Origin: Rhodospirillaceae bacterium
GTDB lineage: Bacteria > Pseudomonadota > Alphaproteobacteria > Rhodospirillales > Casp-alpha2
Direction of reading: 5' to 3'
Assembly (NCBI GenBank): GCA_002706405.1
Contig: PALN01000045.1
Span: forward strand, 31,110-95,109
DNA: 64,000 nucleotides
Shown here: positions 61,693-64,000 of the stretch, one piece after another
How positions within the stretch are numbered: the stretch's first letter is position 1
How the letters are laid out: each line of letters opens with the position of its first letter
Notes under the pieces: model-generated
What the model was told of the DNA's origin: nothing
Seen by the model: the letters and a program-made list of their open reading frames with translations, nothing else
Database searches by the model: none
Position numbers and translations under genes: made by a program

Positions 61693-62958
61693 TCAGTCCA
61701 TCAGCCAGGGCGGCAGCGCGTCGAAGGCCATGAATTCCTCGGCTTCGACACGACGGCGAACCACCGCGTGGTCACCGCCCGACACCAAAACCTCGGGCAC
61801 CAGGGGCCGGCCGTTGTAGGTCGAGGCCATGACGGCCCCATAGGCACCCGCGGACCTGATCGCCAAAAGATCGCCCGGCTTTACGGCGGGAAGATGGCGT
61901 TGCACGGCAAATGTATCACCGGTTTCGCAGATTGGTCCAACGACATCGACGGGATGGCGTTCGGCATCCGCCGCCGGCTCCGTCACGGGAACAATGGCAT
62001 GGTAGGCGTCGTAAAGGGCCGGGCGGAGCAGGTCGTTCATGGCCGCGTCGACGATGACGAAGCGGCGGGTCGAACCGTCCTTGGCATAGAGCACGCGGGT
62101 CACCAGCACGCCCGCGTTGCCCGCGATCAGGCGCCCCGGTTCGACCGTGACATGACAGCCCAGCGGCCCGACGATGTCCTTGACCATGGCGCCATACTCG
62201 GCGGGCGGCGGCGCCTGTTCGTCGTTATAGGGAATGCCGAGCCCGCCGCCGAGGTCGAGACGGCGGATGTCGTGGCCCTGCGCGCGCAGGCCGAGCGCCA
62301 CGTCGCGCAACCGCTCATAGGCGCGGCGGTAGGGTTCCAGATCAAGCAGCTGCGAGCCGATATGCACGGCGATGCCGCCGGCGTCGATGCCCGGCAGGTC
62401 GCGCGCCCGGGCATAGACCTCGGGGGCGCGGTCCCAATCGATGCCGAACTTGTTTTCCGCCCGGCCGGTGGTGATCTTGGCATGGGTCTTGGCGTCGACG
62501 TCCGGGTTGATGCGGATCGCGACATGGGCGGTCACGCCCTTGCCGGCCGCGACTTCGGACAGGGCGACCAGTTCCGGTTCGGACTCCACGTTCACCTGAT
62601 AGATGCCGGCGTCCAACGCCTGGGCCATTTCGGTCTGGGTCTTGCCGACGCCGGAAAACACGATCTTCGACGGCGGCACGCCGGCCTTGAGCGCGCGCAT
62701 CAATTCGCCCCCGGAGACCACGTCGGCCCCCGCCCCCAGCTGTGCCAGGGTCTTGATGACGGCGACGTTGCCGTTGGCCTTGACCGCGTAACAGATGGTG
62801 TGGTCCAGCCCCGCCAGCGCGTCGTCGAACGCCCGGAAATGGCGTTCGAGCGTCGCCCGCGAATAGCAATAGAACGGCGTGCCGATCTGGTCCGCCAGAT
62901 CGGCAAGGTTCACGTCCTCGGCTGACAGCAGCCCGTCTTTATAGGTGAAATGATCCAA
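61693..62958 (-). CDS. lysA: Diaminopimelate decarboxylase
   Basis: 421 aa from TTG 62958. PLP barrel: YAVKANGN (PLP Lys about 60), GLDLGGGLGIPY-type loop seen as RLDLGGGLGIPY, VEPGRLIAGNAG, ICETGDTFAV and SAGAYGAVMASTYNGR. Final step of lysine synthesis. Between TIGR02302 and lptM as in other alphaproteobacteria. Confidence 0.95.
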   Translation of the reverse strand: MDHFTYKDGLLSAEDVNLADLADQIGTPFYCYSRATLERHFRAFDDALAGLDHTICYAVKANGNVAVIKTLAQLGAGADVVSGGELMRALKAGVPPSKIVFSGVGKTQTEMAQALDAGIYQVNVESEPELVALSEVAAGKGVTAHVAIRINPDVDAKTHAKITTGRAENKFGIDWDRAPEVYARARDLPGIDAGGIAVHIGSQLLDLEPYRRAYERLRDVALGLRAQGHDIRRLDLGGGLGIPYNDEQAPPPAEYGAMVKDIVGPLGCHVTVEPGRLIAGNAGVLVTRVLYAKDGSTRRFVIVDAAMNDLLRPALYDAYHAIVPVTEPAADAERHPVDVVGPICETGDTFAVQRHLPAVKPGDLLAIRSAGAYGAVMASTYNGRPLVPEVLVSGGDHAVVRRRVEAEEFMAFDALPPWLMD

Positions 62959-63014
62959 GGGTCGATTTCCGGTTTTCGTTCAGCGGCGCGCCCGATGGGA
63001 CAGGCCCGGCTATG

Positions 63015-63254
63015 TTATCGGGTGCGGTTCGGGATCGTGTCCAGCTTGAGGAACTGACTCCGGTCCAGGGGTTCAGCCTTATCCTCGGCCGGTTTGGCCG
63101 GCACGGGCCCACGCTTTTCCGGCGGGGCATAAGGATAGTCGTGGGGAAATTCCGAGCCCGGCGGATGCTTCGGCTGATTCTTGCGCCCACAGGCCGTCAA
63201 TCCGGCGACCGTCAGGCCGGCAAGAAACGTCGAAAAAAACTGTCTGCGTGTCAT
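63015..63254 (-). CDS. LptM-like small lipoprotein
   Basis: 79 aa from ATG 63254. Lipobox LTACGRKN (lipidated Cys about 21) after a short signal, then a Pro-rich tail (HPPGSEFPHDYPYAPPEKRGP). LptM/YifL proteins assist LptD maturation. Standard place between argH and lysA. Confidence 0.85.
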   Translation of the reverse strand: MTRRQFFSTFLAGLTVAGLTACGRKNQPKHPPGSEFPHDYPYAPPEKRGPVPAKPAEDKAEPLDRSQFLKLDTIPNRTR

Positions 63255-63294
63255 CGCGTCCGATCTTCCCGAATGTCCACCCGCGTTCCGGCCC

Positions 63295-64000
63295 TTAATC
63301 CAGGAACCGGCGGCGCGCGTCCTTGGCCTGGGCGCGCACGTTGTCCGGCGCCGTGCCGCCATAACTGGTCCGGCTGGTCACGGAGTTTTCGACGCCGAGC
63401 ACCGAATATACGTCCTCGGTAATGGCCGGGTCCACTTCGCGCATGTCGGCGATGGTCAGACCTTCCAGTTCGCAACCCTTGGCTTCGGCCATGGCGACCA
63501 GCGAGCCGGTCACATGGTGGGCCTTGCGGAACGGCATGCCCAGCACCCGCACCAGCCAGTCGGCGAGGTCGGTTGCGGTGGAAAAGCCGCGGGACGCGTC
63601 GGCCGCCATGCGGTCCTTGTTGAACTTCAGATCGCGCACCATGCCCGCCGCGGCCGCCACGGCCAGGGCCACGTTGTCGGCGGCGTCGAACACCGCTTCC
63701 TTGTCTTCCTGCATGTCCTTGCCGTAGCTCAGGGGCAGGCCCTTCATGACAATGACCAACCCCTGGAAGGCCCCCGCAATACGCCCGACCTTGGCCCGTA
63801 CCAGTTCGGCGGCATCGGGATTGCGCTTCTGCGGCATGATCGAGGATCCGGTCGAAAAGGCATCCGTGAACTGCGCGAAGCCGAACTGCTGCGAGCACCA
63901 GATCACCATTTCCTCGGCAAAGCGCGACAGATGCATGGCGCAGATCGCGCCGGCCGAGAGGGTCTCGAGGATGAAATCACGGTCCGAGACGGCGTCGAGC
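63295..64000 (-). CDS. argH: Argininosuccinate lyase, 3' part (N-terminus beyond the window)
   Basis: About 235 C-terminal residues; the frame is open through the window's edge ([17 protein letters not shown]...). Fumarase/aspartase signature [12 protein letters not shown] is intact. Splits argininosuccinate into arginine and fumarate. Confidence 0.95.
   Translation of the reverse strand, partial: LDAVSDRDFILETLSAGAICAMHLSRFAEEMVIWCSQQFGFAQFTDAFSTGSSIMPQKRNPDAAELVRAKVGRIAGAFQGLVIVMKGLPLSYGKDMQEDKEAVFDAADNVALAVAAAAGMVRDLKFNKDRMAADASRGFSTATDLADWLVRVLGMPFRKAHHVTGSLVAMAEAKGCELEGLTIADMREVDPAITEDVYSVLGVENSVTSRTSYGGTAPDNVRAQAKDARRRFLD

Noticed and set aside
1..64000. tRNA, rRNA, CRISPR arrays, integrase or transposase genes
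   Set aside because: None seen on reading both strands; no cloverleaf with CCA, no regular repeat-spacer pattern, no recombinase motifs.

Overview
This 64 kb window is a GC-rich alphaproteobacterial chromosome segment, most likely from the Rhodospirillales. The placement rests on conserved gene order (argH-lptM-lysA-TIGR02302/DUF4175-zinc ribbon-ftsE-ftsX-ydcF-plsC), a chorismate mutase-hisC-tyrA block, a PhaR/PHB block, a B12-dependent class II ribonucleotide reductase, DUF2125 and DUF985 proteins. No rRNA, tRNA, CRISPR array, phage or insertion sequence was found.

Layout: 1-150 is the tail of an AlkB-like dioxygenase. 163-12900 is one minus-strand operon: a dipeptide/oligopeptide ABC transporter (dppA-B-C-D-F order), two M20 peptidases, two amidase-signature hydrolases and an M81 (MlrC-like) metallopeptidase, with 4-nt start/stop overlaps between most enzyme genes. 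It looks like an import-and-hydrolyse module for a peptide or amide. 13-17 kb holds a CaiB-like CoA transferase, a DMT exporter, a Gfo/Idh/MocA oxidoreductase and two small membrane proteins. 17-29 kb holds nearly the whole queuosine pathway (queA, tgt, queF, two queD-like genes, queE, queC, queG), interrupted by a chemoreceptor, a DksA-like protein and a two-subunit molybdenum hydroxylase. 29-36 kb: a CorA-type transporter, a secreted SUMF1-like protein and the PHB block (phaR divergent from a small coiled-coil gene and a PhaC-like hydrolase, then phaA and phaB). 36-37 kb is a lower-GC patch with two orphan genes. 37-44.6 kb: an FG-GAP protein, DMT exporter, MarR regulator, DUF985 cupin, GST, methyltransferase and the aromatic amino acid block. 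44.6-50 kb: a copper-related trio, DUF350, a trypsin-like protease, a secreted YqgE-like protein and DUF2125. 50-52 kb: a ChaC-like cyclotransferase, then an AT-rich two-gene insert (DUF5343 plus Swt1-type HEPN). 52-64 kb: nrdJ and the conserved plsC-to-argH block.

The most interesting items are: the AT-rich DUF5343/HEPN pair between nrdJ and chaC, which looks like a horizontally acquired, probably uncharacterised defence or toxin module; two adjacent QueD-like paralogues that have lost different catalytic and zinc residues; a 215-nt out-of-frame gene overlap at the PhaC-like gene; and several good regulatory dyads (paired TTGC-N6-GCAA at phaR, FNR-type boxes before dksA-like and phaA, and a CRP-type site over a 38-codon membrane peptide gene).

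All functional assignments come from reading motifs and recalled family features. No database search was run.
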